From positions 1 through 64,000 of the forward strand of contig DAIDKV010000124.1 in NCBI GenBank assembly GCA_027449865.1: a stretch of DNA of 64,000 nt, written 5' to 3'. This document shows positions 1 through 10,209 of this stretch, one piece after another. The stretch comes from Planctomycetales bacterium (lineage in GTDB: Bacteria > Planctomycetota > Planctomycetia > Isosphaerales > Isosphaeraceae). The position numbers were made by a program, and so were the translations under genes. Under the pieces are notes generated by a model. That model saw nothing but the letters and a program-made list of their open reading frames with translations. It ran no database searches and had not been told where the DNA came from. The number at the start of each line of letters is the position of its first letter. The stretch's first letter is position 1.

Positions 1-2
1 GT

Positions 3-122
3 CAGACCGCCAGCCGGGCGGTCGGCCGGCTCGCCCGTCGGAAGATGCTCCAAGTCGTCCAGCGAGGCGGGTTGAACCGCGGCCCGTCGGCTTACCGCGT
101 CTTCCCGTGTCCGATGGAATGA
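3..122 (+). CDS. C-terminal fragment of a helix-turn-helix-type protein (5' cut by window)
   Basis: An open frame enters from the left edge and ends at the TGA at 120-122, giving 39 residues. The tail contains AVGRLARRKMLQ followed by GGLNRGPSAYRV, a basic, winged-helix-like ending of the sort seen in DNA-binding or replication-initiator proteins. Iteron-like repeats start a few bases after the stop, which fits a DNA-binding protein acting on adjacent sites. The family cannot be named from the fragment. It could also be a chance open frame, because it is short. Confidence 0.45.
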   Translation, partial: QTASRAVGRLARRKMLQVVQRGGLNRGPSAYRVFPCPME

Positions 123-132
123 TGCTCATGAG

Positions 133-206
133 ACTGTAGGCACCGGCGCCTATGGCACTGTAGGCATTTCGCTACCGGCACTGTAGGCGCCCATGCCTAT
201 CATCCC
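133..206 (+). repeat. Iteron-like direct repeats with internal inverted repeats
   Basis: The 9-mer ACTGTAGGC occurs three times, at 133-141, 157-165 and 180-188, with 24 and 23 bp spacing, which is close to two helical turns. In the first and third copies the TAGGC is followed six bases later by its inverse complement GCCTA, forming 5-6-5 dyads. The middle copy is degenerate on that side. Regularly phased repeats beside a DNA-binding protein gene resemble plasmid iterons or regulator sites. No origin function has been shown. Confidence 0.6.
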
Positions 207-209
207 AGA

Positions 210-268
210 ACACCCCCATAGGGGGTGTGACCAGAAGACACGCACGCCCCCTGACCGGGGGCTGCGTG
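210..268. other. Two strong adjacent hairpins upstream of the regulator gene
   Basis: The first dyad is ACACCCCC (210-217), loop ATA, GGGGGTGT (221-228), a perfect 8-bp stem. The second is CACGCA (239-244), one bulged base, GCCCCC (246-251), loop TGACC, GGGGGC (257-262), TGCGTG (263-268), a 12-bp stem. Neither is followed by a clear T-run. They could end transcription coming from the left, or act as folded single-stranded sites for replication or mobilisation of the element. Confidence 0.55.
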
Positions 269-291
269 CAGGACCAGAAACAACGATCGGG

Positions 292-327
292 TTGACGACC
301 GGGCGGGCTCATGCGATAATAATCGCA
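292..327 (+). promoter_or_regulatory. Sigma-70 promoter with palindromic operator for the regulator/integrase genes
   Basis: A TTGACG -35 box (292-297) lies 17 bp from a GATAAT -10 box (315-320). A perfect palindrome, TGCGAT-AATA-ATCGCA (312-327), covers the -10 box and the expected transcription start. The ATG at 330 lies within a few bases of that start, so the mRNA is probably leaderless or nearly so. The likely binder is the Cro-like protein encoded at once downstream, giving autoregulation of the regulator-integrase pair (inference). Confidence 0.75.
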
Positions 328-329
328 CC

Positions 330-542
330 ATGAAAGCTCAACGCCAATCTCCGATCACCGACCCCTTGAAGGAAGCCATCATCCGGAGCGGGATGGCTTA
401 CAAGACCCTGGAACGAGAGACCGGAGTCCAGCGGTCGAGCATCCAGCGATTTGTTGATGGCCGGCAATCGATCCGGCTCGACGTGGCCGATCGGCTGGCC
501 GCCTACTTCGGACTGGAGCTTATCGAGCGAGGGAGGAAGTGA
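330..542 (+). CDS. Small Cro/XRE-type helix-turn-helix regulator
   Basis: A 70-residue protein made almost entirely of one helix-turn-helix domain. Residues about 10-62 read as helices with the pattern AYKTLERETGVQRSSIQRF followed by LDVADRLAAYFGLEL, typical of the Cro/XRE fold. It stands directly upstream of the integrase; its stop lies two bases before the integrase ATG, so the two are cotranscribed and probably coupled. A palindrome overlapping its own promoter is the likely operator. Such proteins usually control phage or island integrase expression. It lacks the wing and size of a classical excisionase, so repressor is the better call. Confidence 0.85.
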   Translation: MKAQRQSPITDPLKEAIIRSGMAYKTLERETGVQRSSIQRFVDGRQSIRLDVADRLAAYFGLELIERGRK

Positions 543-544
543 CG

Positions 545-2211
<1,667 letters not shown>

Positions 2212-2593
2212 AAGTCACTGCAATGAGAGACGTTGCGCCATGCTTTCCCAGAGACCGAAGGCATAAGGATTTGCCAACGGATTTGGTGCGAGGTCATGAC
2301 GATCGACTCACGCAGGCTCGGCCAACACCACCTATTCTAGCGGCTCAATCGCGGCCCGCAAGGCGGGTCGTCCCGCTTTTTCTTCCAGGATTCCTCGATT
2401 CCATCCGCACGCTCTTTGGAGGCAGACCGGGAAGCGATTGCGCGACGTCGCGGCAGGTTCCGGGATTCAGGTCGCTTCGCTGGGCACGGGTGTTCTGGGA
2501 GAAATCGGACACTTCGTTCTTCCGATAAAGCGGCTCCCCGAGCCAGAAGTCGGACGGCTCGGGGAGCCAGGGAATCGGAAATTCCAGCGATCG
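2212..2593. other. Intergenic stretch between tRNA-Gly and the surface-protein gene
   Basis: No convincing coding frame is present. The overlapping open frames here read arginine-rich and lack family features. The only clear element is the terminator hairpin at 2532-2568. The tRNA promoter must lie just right of 2211 on the minus strand, but I see no clean -35/-10 pair. Confidence 0.5.
2532..2568 (-). terminator. Terminator hairpin after the surface-protein gene
   Basis: GGCTCCCCGAGCC (2532-2544) and GGCTCGGGGAGCC (2556-2568) form a perfect 13-bp stem with an 11-base loop, 26 bases beyond the stop codon of the minus-strand gene. The downstream side reads CTTTATC, only weakly T-rich. A factor-independent terminator is the simplest reading. 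Confidence 0.75.
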
Positions 2594-5500
2594 TTAGACC
2601 ACCGAGACGCGGAGGCGATCCTTCTTCTGGAGCTGGACCTGAAGCTGGATCGAGTCTGTCAGTCTCTGGCGAATCTGGAGCTGATCGCCCGTGTAAATCA
2701 GGTTGTTGCTGTTGTAGTCGAAGGCGGAGACATAGTTCGCCTGTCGAGGCCGGCTGCCGAAGGCTCGCCGGAATTGCTGCATGTCGAGACGGTTCACCAC
2801 GCCGTCGCCGTTGATGTCTCCGAAGAGCCGGCGGAACCGCACCTGAGCCTGGCTGCCCGTCAGGCCGTTGATGGCCGCGTCCACCGCCTGGCCCGTCGTG
2901 GCATCCAGGATGTGGCTCCCGTCGATTCGGAAAGTGTAAAGACCGTCCCAGAGCGAGCCACCCACAATCCGTGGCCCCTTGAAGGTCAGCGTCGCCACCG
3001 TCTGGCCGTTGACCAGCGCCGTCGAGACGTTCAGGTTCACGGCCCGGCCCAGTCGGTCACGAAGATTGAAGGCGCCAGGCAGAATGGTCACCGGGCCGGT
3101 GAAGGTCACCGTCAGGCTCTTGATCATCGACCGCTGGGCCGTTCCGTCGCCAATGACAACCTGAGCGACCTCGGTCGGCCCAACCGTCACCACGAACTGG
3201 CTGGAACTGCTGCCCCCGTCCTTGTCCTGAACGGTGATTGTGACCACGAACCGGCCGCTTCGGTTGTAACTGTGCGGCAAGGCGCCAAGCGATCCCGTCG
3301 CCCCCTCAACAAAGCCCGAGGTTGTCGAGTCGCCCCAGTTAATGCCGACGTTCCAGGCCCCGTCGGTGGCCGTATCCCAGAGGCTGCCGAGGTTGATGGC
3401 GGTCGGGTCGTTGACCGTGGCCGTCTGGTCGCCCGGCGAGTAAAGCTGAGGAATGATGTTGTCGACCGTGAGAGTCAGCGGCGAAACCGTGGTCGCCGTG
3501 CTCCCGTTGGACGGCTCGGTGGCCGTCGCGGTGACCGTCAGAGGATAGGTTCCGCTATTTGGCGCGACGAGAGTGAGGTTGGCGAGCTGTTGCGGCGAGA
3601 GCTGCCACTGGCCCTGACCCAGGTCCGTCCCGGCCGAGAGCGTGGCACCAGCCGGCACGCCGGCGAGGATCACCGAGAGAACCTCGGTGCTGGCACCGTT
3701 CGCCCGCGTGGCGACGATTCCCAGCGGGATCGGATTGCCGTCTGAGCCGCGAGCATTCGCGACCGTTAGTGTCGGGGCATCGGCGACCGCGGTGATCGCG
3801 ATTGGGATCGTCGTCGTGGACGTCTGCGGTCCGCCGAAGCCGCTGTTACCCAGGTCGTCGACGCTGACGGTCAGACTCCCCGGTCCGTTGAAGTGGGCCG
3901 TTGGGCTGAGAGTTAGACCCGCAAGGGCCGTGTTGATCGCGTCGATCATCCCGGTGGCGACGATCTGACTGCTCCCCGTCGCACTTCCTTGCAAGAAGGT
4001 CAGACCCGAGGCATCGGCCAGAGAGAGCGACCCGTCGGCCGTCGAGATCGAGACCTGCACCGGGTTAGTGCCGGCGTCCGCGTCCGAGACCGAGATTCCC
4101 TCGCCCGTCGTCGTGGAGAACGTCAGCGCGGTGTCCTCCAACGTCGTCGCGGAGGTTGGCGCCACGATCACCGGCGCCTGGTTGATCGGGTAGTTCGCGA
4201 AGGCGTTCCCGGTGAATTGACCCTGGCTCGTCATGGTGACGGTGTAGCTGAACGAGGCTCCCGCGGTCAGTCCGAAGGCAAAGGGAGGAATCTCGGTCAC
4301 CGTGTAGGTGCCCGGGCCGAGATCAGAGATGCTCCAGTTTCCCTGAGCGTCGGCCTGTGTGATGTAGACCGTTGGCGTGGTGGTCTCGCCATTGCCCGAC
4401 CCACCCTGGCCGCCATTGCCGTTCCCGTTGCCCTCGGAGCTCGAGCCTTCGGTGGAGGCCTGTTGCACGAGGATGGTGGCGCCGGCCAGACCCGGCTCGC
4501 CCGAATCTTGCTGGTTGTTCTTGTTCATGTCCTTGTAGGACGTGCCGCTGATCGTGCCCGGGTAGAAGCTTCCCTGGTCCAGACCGAACATCGTCGTGAA
4601 CGAGGCGGAAACCAGGCGGAGCGGCTCGGTGCCGTCGGCGGTGTTGCGGAGCGGGATCGGCGAGCCGCCCCCACTCCGCTGGAGTATCGTGTCGATGAAC
4701 GGCATCTGGGTGACCGAACCGCTGACCGTCAGCGGACGGGTATTGACCATCACGCCGTAGCCGAGCGCGGTCAGGTCGATACTGATGTAGAGAGTGAAGT
4801 TCGCGGTGTCACCCGTGGTCTCGCCGGAAGTGCTCGGGCCGATGGTTCCGGTGGAGGGGAAGAGCCCCAGGGTCACAGTGACCGGGCCGAGGACGGTGGA
4901 GGAACCGCCTTCCGTGGGCTGCGAGACAGCCAGCCCTTCAAGCTGCATGGCGTTGATCTGGGCTGGAAGGAGACCGCTCGTTCCCATCACATCGTGGAAG
5001 ACGTTCATGTCGCCGACGACCGAGATCCGGATCGGTTGGTTGGTTGTGCTCCCCGAGCTCCCCGAGTCGCCGCCGCTTCCCGAGCTACCGGAGCCGGCGT
5101 GCCCGCCGCCACCACCTTGAAGGATGGTGAACTGACCCAGGGTGAAGAGCGAGTCGGTTCCGGAGGGCAGGGTATTGAGCCACCCTGGAGTGGCCGGAGT
5201 CGTGGCCGAGGGCAAGGCTCCAATCTGCTCGCCAGGCGTCACGTCGAGCTGGTACGCCAGCGCTCCCTCGGAAGAGGCTGGTGCGCTCACGATGACCGAG
5301 GTGGACCCAGCCGGGAGGGTAGCCGGCGGGGTCGCGACGACCTGGTAGTGGCCGGCGACGACGTTCGCGAACTGGTAGCTCCCGTGCTCGGTCACCGTCG
5401 AACCATTGATGGTGACGTCCCGAGCGCCGGAGGTCTGAGTCGCGACAGTAAGCCCGGTGTCGAGGTTCACCAGGGAGACGCTCCAGCCGTCCTGGCCGGG

Positions 5501-7570
5501 CTGGCCCGGGGCCATCACGCCGGTCCCGTTGACGTCCTCGAAGGTCTGGCCGGTGATGGTGGCGAGCTGCGAGGGGGCGTAGATCGTCACCGGGGTATCC
5601 TCGACCTCGCCGGTCCCGTCGGGGTTCGCGTCCAGGCCCGAAGCGTTCGCCGGGCCGGTGTTCAGCGTGTCACTGAGCCGGAATCGGGCGTAGGTTGCAA
5701 GCTGGCCGCTCGCGGGCAGGGTCAGCCCCGCGGGAACGACCATGTTGAGGCTCAGCGTGTGTACCCCCGCGGTGAGCGAATAGTTGTCGAGAGTGCCATA
5801 AGTGGAGTCGCCCGAGAGAACGATCTGGTCGTCGGCCCCATTCCCCGTACCGAAGTTGCCAGCGCCGTTGGCGTCGAGCCAGCCGCTGAGGTAACCCGTC
5901 GACCCGGCGGGGACGACCACGGTGATTGTCATCGGGACGGTCGCGCCCGGAGTCAGCGCCGCGCCAAAGGTCACACCGTCGATTACGTAGGTCGGGCTGC
6001 CGTCGTTGGCGAATTCCGTGGTGCCGAGGTGCAGGTTCGGTACGATCGTCTGCGAGGCGACGGGGTAGCCCGGAGCCGTGCTCCGGTTGATCTGGCCAAC
6101 GCCGAACGTGTTGACGAAGTCGTACGTCGAGGTCGAGCCGCTCGCGAGCGTGGCGATGCTGTAGCTTTCACCGTCGGTCTGAAGGCCCAGGTTATTGGCC
6201 GGATCGAGGGTGAGCGGGGCGCCATTGGGCTCGGTAAGGGTGTAGCTTCCTGGCCCGAGTCCGGCAAACGCGTAGTGGCCGGTGTTGTCGGTGTAGACGG
6301 TGATCGGCTGAGTGGGCGCGGGGCCCTGGCCGGCGGGCGGACCACCGGAACCGTTGCTGCTGCCACCCTGACCCGAGCCCTCGCTCGATGGTCCCGCCGT
6401 CTCGGCCGTCTGCTGGAGGATGATCGGCTGGTTGACCAGCGGTGTGGTGGTGCCGTCGGTGTTCTGGATGACGGCTTGACCGGCGATCGTCGCCTGGGCG
6501 AAGTTGGCGAAGTCGAGGCCAGGCGTCGGTGCGAGCGAGCCGAAGATCAGCGTGCCCTGCGACTGATTGTTCGTGTCCAGCAGATCGATCGGCGAGGTGG
6601 TCCCATTGTGAGCGTAGGTACCGCCGAAGCCCGGGAACTGGGCGATCTCGCGGGCGAGGAAATTGATCGGGACCGAGGTATGCAGGACCGTCGGAGTGCC
6701 GAACGCGACGGGGATCACAAGGGTTGCGTTGATGTTGAAGCTGCTGTCGACCAGCGTGTTACTATCGCTTCGGCTGGTGATCTGGCCGGCGGACGGCGAG
6801 GTCAACGACATCGTGATCGTGCCCAGGTAGCCCAGGCCGTGCTGATCGGTCGAGACCGTGCCGACCAGTTGCAAATGGGTCATGGTGGTATTGACCGTGA
6901 CATCGGTCGTCGCCGTTCCGTCGCCACTGGTCGAGGTCGAAACGATCGGCGCCTGGGTCTGCACGGTGGCCTCGCCAGAGAGGAAGACCCGTGTCGGCGC
7001 GGTGCCGTTTGGCCCAAGCTGGAACATGAAGTCGCCAGAAAGAGGGAAGTTGACCGTTTGGGGGGCGAGCGAGGCAAGCCAGTTGGCGGTGGGAGGTGCC
7101 AGGGGCGAGGCGAGGGTTCCGCCCGCCACGTCATTTCCCGGTCCCAACTGGACGACGTAGGACTGAGGCGTGTGCTCAGAAGACGGGGCCGTCTGGATCG
7201 TCCCAGTGACGGCCGGTTCGCTCACCAGATAGGTGCCCGCCGGAAGTTGGGTGAACTGATAATCGCCCTGGCTATCGGTCGTCGTGCTCGGATAGGTCGA
7301 AAGCGTGGCGCCCGTGCTGGGGTCGATCTGAGCGAGGTTAATCGTCACACCGGAGACGCCCGTTTCGCCAACGTCGCGAAGGGCGTTACCGTTCAGGTCG
7401 TTGATCACCTGGCCAATGATGGAGGACAGGAGGCTACGGCACTCCAGCACCTCGATAGGCCCCCGGTATTCGTGTCGGCTGCGCCAGGCCCGGGGAAAAC
7501 GTTGGTGATCACGATCTCGTCGCAGGTTCATCGATTCCATCGCCTGGGTGAAATTCTTTGCGGAAGACAT
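2594..7570 (-). CDS. Giant cell-surface protein with SdrD_B-like repeats, PKD domain and dockerin
   Basis: A 1658-residue extracellular protein. The start at 7570 is chosen because AAGGAGAG lies just upstream; an in-frame ATG at 7681 has no such site. The N-terminus lacks a normal signal peptide but carries LECRSLLSS (42-50), a motif recurring at the N-termini of planctomycete surface proteins. Several SdrD_B/prealbumin-like modules follow, with blocks such as GQVINDLNGN and GTSYKDMNKNNQQDSGEPG, then linkers rich in Gly and Ser. A PKD-like domain (about 1385-1465, with NWGDSTTSG and HSYNRSG) precedes a type I dockerin-like end (from about 1584, GDINGDGVVNRLDM with calcium-loop spacing). The likely role is cell-surface or matrix structure or adhesion. 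No enzyme domain is seen. Confidence 0.85.
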   Translation of the reverse strand: MSSAKNFTQAMESMNLRRDRDHQRFPRAWRSRHEYRGPIEVLECRSLLSSIIGQVINDLNGNALRDVGETGVSGVTINLAQIDPSTGATLSTYPSTTTDSQGDYQFTQLPAGTYLVSEPAVTGTIQTAPSSEHTPQSYVVQLGPGNDVAGGTLASPLAPPTANWLASLAPQTVNFPLSGDFMFQLGPNGTAPTRVFLSGEATVQTQAPIVSTSTSGDGTATTDVTVNTTMTHLQLVGTVSTDQHGLGYLGTITMSLTSPSAGQITSRSDSNTLVDSSFNINATLVIPVAFGTPTVLHTSVPINFLAREIAQFPGFGGTYAHNGTTSPIDLLDTNNQSQGTLIFGSLAPTPGLDFANFAQATIAGQAVIQNTDGTTTPLVNQPIILQQTAETAGPSSEGSGQGGSSNGSGGPPAGQGPAPTQPITVYTDNTGHYAFAGLGPGSYTLTEPNGAPLTLDPANNLGLQTDGESYSIATLASGSTSTYDFVNTFGVGQINRSTAPGYPVASQTIVPNLHLGTTEFANDGSPTYVIDGVTFGAALTPGATVPMTITVVVPAGSTGYLSGWLDANGAGNFGTGNGADDQIVLSGDSTYGTLDNYSLTAGVHTLSLNMVVPAGLTLPASGQLATYARFRLSDTLNTGPANASGLDANPDGTGEVEDTPVTIYAPSQLATITGQTFEDVNGTGVMAPGQPGQDGWSVSLVNLDTGLTVATQTSGARDVTINGSTVTEHGSYQFANVVAGHYQVVATPPATLPAGSTSVIVSAPASSEGALAYQLDVTPGEQIGALPSATTPATPGWLNTLPSGTDSLFTLGQFTILQGGGGGHAGSGSSGSGGDSGSSGSTTNQPIRISVVGDMNVFHDVMGTSGLLPAQINAMQLEGLAVSQPTEGGSSTVLGPVTVTLGLFPSTGTIGPSTSGETTGDTANFTLYISIDLTALGYGVMVNTRPLTVSGSVTQMPFIDTILQRSGGGSPIPLRNTADGTEPLRLVSASFTTMFGLDQGSFYPGTISGTSYKDMNKNNQQDSGEPGLAGATILVQQASTEGSSSEGNGNGNGGQGGSGNGETTTPTVYITQADAQGNWSISDLGPGTYTVTEIPPFAFGLTAGASFSYTVTMTSQGQFTGNAFANYPINQAPVIVAPTSATTLEDTALTFSTTTGEGISVSDADAGTNPVQVSISTADGSLSLADASGLTFLQGSATGSSQIVATGMIDAINTALAGLTLSPTAHFNGPGSLTVSVDDLGNSGFGGPQTSTTTIPIAITAVADAPTLTVANARGSDGNPIPLGIVATRANGASTEVLSVILAGVPAGATLSAGTDLGQGQWQLSPQQLANLTLVAPNSGTYPLTVTATATEPSNGSTATTVSPLTLTVDNIIPQLYSPGDQTATVNDPTAINLGSLWDTATDGAWNVGINWGDSTTSGFVEGATGSLGALPHSYNRSGRFVVTITVQDKDGGSSSSQFVVTVGPTEVAQVVIGDGTAQRSMIKSLTVTFTGPVTILPGAFNLRDRLGRAVNLNVSTALVNGQTVATLTFKGPRIVGGSLWDGLYTFRIDGSHILDATTGQAVDAAINGLTGSQAQVRFRRLFGDINGDGVVNRLDMQQFRRAFGSRPRQANYVSAFDYNSNNLIYTGDQLQIRQRLTDSIQLQVQLQKKDRLRVSVV

Positions 7571-8295
7571 GATGCTCTCTCCTTGATCGGACGCGCCGAG
7601 GTCGTCTCCTCTGACATCGGGCGAGGGGTGCGCGAAGGCTCCCCGGTCGCATCGGCCAACCGGCGGCCTGCGTTGGATCACGAACCGGCCTGACTACGCT
7701 CCGCCTGATCCAGCGAAGCGAGAGCGAGGAAAAGATTCGGACTCAAAAGTCCGTGAACGGATCGTCCCCGTGGGCGGGCACCATACCCGAAGCGAGACGC
7801 GGCAGCCATCACCGCGACCATCACGCCGTACGTCGGTGGACAGGAACGTAAGAGGCGTGAAGCGTGTTGGCTCTCGAAGGCAAGAATTCACGAGAGCCAG
7901 GCCATCCCTGGATCAGACCCAACTTGAGTCCTATCTACCTTTATATTAGTCCTCCTCGCGGATTACGTAAAGAGGCAACCGGAGAAACCGCAAATTCTGA
8001 TGCGACTGATCCACAAGCCGTCCAGAAACGCGCTCCCTAAACGGCGCGGGGCCATCTGATCCGAGAGGGAGTGTAGGGTGAACGATCCCCATGGCCACGA
8101 ATCCGGGAGCTGACTGAGAGAGGCCGACGGCCTTTGTCGGGAAGGCCCTCGGCGGTGGAGAGGATTCCGGTCTTCAGGAGGGAAAGGGTCGGATTGTGGC
8201 GGCTTTCCGGATGTCCGATTGCCGAGGCGGGTTCGATCCGGCACAATACCCTGGCATCGCCGGACCGCTTCCGCTGACACCTTGCGAGATCCGAA
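7571..8295. other. 725-bp divergent intergenic region, no gene seen
   Basis: It separates the minus-strand surface protein from the plus-strand oxidoreductase. Open frames on both strands are compositional shadows. A 9-bp inverted repeat, TGGCTCTCG (7868-7876) and CGAGAGCCA (7891-7899), forms a hairpin with a 14-base loop, and an AT-rich patch (7937-7950) near it may hold a promoter. I cannot assign a precise -35/-10 pair. The length suggests long leaders or complex regulation for the surface gene. Confidence 0.4.
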
Positions 8296-9432
8296 ATGCC
8301 CAGCAGTCGCGACGACGTTGTCATCGGGGCCGGAATCCTCGGACTCGCCCACGCCTATCATCTGGCGGGCCGAGGGCGTCGCGTCCTCGTCCTGGAGCGA
8401 GATCCGAGGGCACAGGGAGCCTCGGTCCGAAACTTCGGGATGGTCTGGCCGATTGGACAGCCCGAGGGTCCGCCGCGAGACCTCGCTCGCCGAAGCGCCG
8501 CGATCTGGAGGTCGGTTCTCGAAGCCGCACGAATCTGGCACGATCCTTCGGGCTCGCTTCACCTCGCGCACCACGAGGACGAGGCCCGAGTTCTCCGCGA
8601 ATTCCTTGAGGGCTCGGAATCCGGCGCACCGTATCGATGGCTCTCCTCCGAGGAAGTTCGCGGGCTTTCGCCGAGCGTCAACCGCCGCGGTCTGATCGGA
8701 GCGCTTTTCAGTTCCGAGGAGGTTTGCGTCGACTCCCGCGACGTTCTCGCGCGGCTACCGGACTGGCTTGCGAGCGAACTGGGGATTCAGTTCCGGTTCG
8801 ATACGCCGGTCACGGCCGTCGAACCGGGTCGAGTCGTTGCGTCGGGAGACCCCATCGAGGCGGAGCGGATCTGGATCTGCTCGGGCGATGAAACGCGCGT
8901 GCTGTTTCCGAAGCTCCTCCGAGCCAGCGGGATCGTCCGGTGCAAGCTTCAGATGATGCGGTCCGAGCCGATCGGCCCGCCCGGCTCGCTTGGGCCGATG
9001 CTCGCGGGAGGACTCACCCTCCGCCATTATCCCGCGTTCCAGCGATGTCCGGGACTTCCCGCGCTTTGCGACCGGATCGCCCAGGAATCACCCTGGTTCG
9101 ATCGCCATGGGATTCATGTCATGGTGAGCCAGACCCGGCTCGGCGAGCTTACCATCGGCGACTCGCACGAATATGGCGATCCGCTCGGACCGTTCGACAA
9201 CGCCGAGATCGACGACCACATTCTCGAATACCTTCGCGGGATGCTCGACATCCCAGGACTCCGAATCGCTTCGCGATGGCACGGAACCTACGCCAAGCAT
9301 CCCGAGCAGACTCACGTCGTCCTCGAGCCTGGTCCCGGCATCCGGATCGTGACCGGTGTTGGCGGAGCGGGAATGACCTTCTCCTTTGGTCTGGCCGAGG
9401 CGCAGGTCAACGAGGTCCTGGGTCCGCGATGA
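8296..9432 (+). CDS. FAD-dependent amine oxidoreductase (DAO fold, TIGR03364-like), phosphonate-linked
   Basis: A 378-residue DAO-type flavoprotein. The N-terminal dinucleotide motif VVIGAGILGLAHAYHLAG (8-25) binds FAD. ASVRNFGMVWP (41-51) matches the signature of the TIGR03364 group, and the C-terminal GVGGAGMTFSFGLAE closes the FAD site. In several bacteria this family is encoded next to a phosphonatase-like HAD hydrolase, as here: the HAD gene begins 22 bases after this stop. The expected reaction is oxidative deamination of an aminoethylphosphonate-type compound to phosphonoacetaldehyde, but the substrate is inferred from context. The start lacks a strong ribosome site. No phosphonate transporter genes are nearby. 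Confidence 0.8.
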   Translation: MPSSRDDVVIGAGILGLAHAYHLAGRGRRVLVLERDPRAQGASVRNFGMVWPIGQPEGPPRDLARRSAAIWRSVLEAARIWHDPSGSLHLAHHEDEARVLREFLEGSESGAPYRWLSSEEVRGLSPSVNRRGLIGALFSSEEVCVDSRDVLARLPDWLASELGIQFRFDTPVTAVEPGRVVASGDPIEAERIWICSGDETRVLFPKLLRASGIVRCKLQMMRSEPIGPPGSLGPMLAGGLTLRHYPAFQRCPGLPALCDRIAQESPWFDRHGIHVMVSQTRLGELTIGDSHEYGDPLGPFDNAEIDDHILEYLRGMLDIPGLRIASRWHGTYAKHPEQTHVVLEPGPGIRIVTGVGGAGMTFSFGLAEAQVNEVLGPR

Positions 9433-9454
9433 ATCCCCAACCGGAGCCTTGCCG

Positions 9455-10141
9455 ATGAACCCGCTCGAAATGGTCGTCCTCGACATGGCCGGGACCACCC
9501 TTCGTGACGATCACGGCGTCAATCGCGTGATCCGAGAATCCCTCGAAGCCGTCGGGCTGTCGGCCGACCCGGCCGAGGTCAACCGGGTGATGGGACTGCC
9601 GAAGCGCCAGGCGCTCTCGATTCTGATCGACCTTCACGGGCGGACGCACGACCTCGGTCCGAGGGTCGAGGAGATCCATGCCGACCTCGTGGAGCGTTCG
9701 GTCGCATTTTACTCAACCGATCCCACGATCGAGGAGGTCGAGGGAGCATCGGACCTGTTCCAGCGGCTTCGAGCGAGGGGAATCCGCGTCGCGCTGAACA
9801 CGGGTTTCGATCGACGGATCACCGAGGCGATCCTCGATCGGCTCGGCTGGCGTGATCGCGTAGACGCCACGATTTCGAGCGATGAGGTGGAGCGCGGACG
9901 GCCCCATCCGGACATGATCCAGGCGCTGATGAAACGGCTTGGACTGACCGAGAGCCGGAAAATCGCCAAGGTGGGCGACACACCGGCCGACCTGGGCGAA
10001 GGGCAAGCGGCCGGCTGCGGAGTGAATGTGGGAATCGTCGGTCCGACGCATTCGAGAGCGGAGCTGGAAGCCTGTCCGCACACGCACCTGATTGGGGATC
10101 TTCGCGAGCTTTCCGCGGTTCTCGGGCTGGCCGGTCCCTGA
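9455..10141 (+). CDS. Phosphonatase-like HAD hydrolase
   Basis: A 228-residue HAD-superfamily hydrolase. The nucleophile motif DMAGTT (Asp10) matches the D-x-A-G-T-T form specific to phosphonoacetaldehyde hydrolase rather than the usual DxDxT. Lys50 in MGLPKRQAL aligns with the Schiff-base lysine of that enzyme. Later HAD motifs are NTGFDR and GDTPADL. It would cleave the C-P bond of phosphonoacetaldehyde or a close analogue, releasing phosphate and aldehyde in the cytoplasm. It is cotranscribed with the flavoprotein upstream. Exact substrate identity is inferred from motifs and pairing; a general phosphatase is less likely given the retained lysine. Confidence 0.8.
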   Translation: MNPLEMVVLDMAGTTLRDDHGVNRVIRESLEAVGLSADPAEVNRVMGLPKRQALSILIDLHGRTHDLGPRVEEIHADLVERSVAFYSTDPTIEEVEGASDLFQRLRARGIRVALNTGFDRRITEAILDRLGWRDRVDATISSDEVERGRPHPDMIQALMKRLGLTESRKIAKVGDTPADLGEGQAAGCGVNVGIVGPTHSRAELEACPHTHLIGDLRELSAVLGLAGP

Positions 10142-10151
10142 AATCCCATCG

Positions 10152-10187
10152 GGCCGCCGGCACGATCAGGCGATCGGACCGGCGGCC
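10152..10187. terminator. Hairpin between convergent genes
   Basis: GGCCGCCGG (10152-10160) and CCGGCGGCC (10179-10187) form a perfect 9-bp stem with an 18-base loop, exactly between two converging genes. It could serve both directions. The loop is long and there is no T-run, so efficiency is uncertain. Confidence 0.5.
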
Positions 10188-10209
10188 ACGCTTCGGCGAG
10201 GGCGGTTTG

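Noticed and set aside
3989-7693. A 1234-codon plus-strand open frame opposite the surface-protein gene
   Set aside because: It is antisense to a gene with clear domains, is rich in Arg/Gly/Asp as expected from GC-rich third-position bias, and has no ribosome site or recognisable motif.
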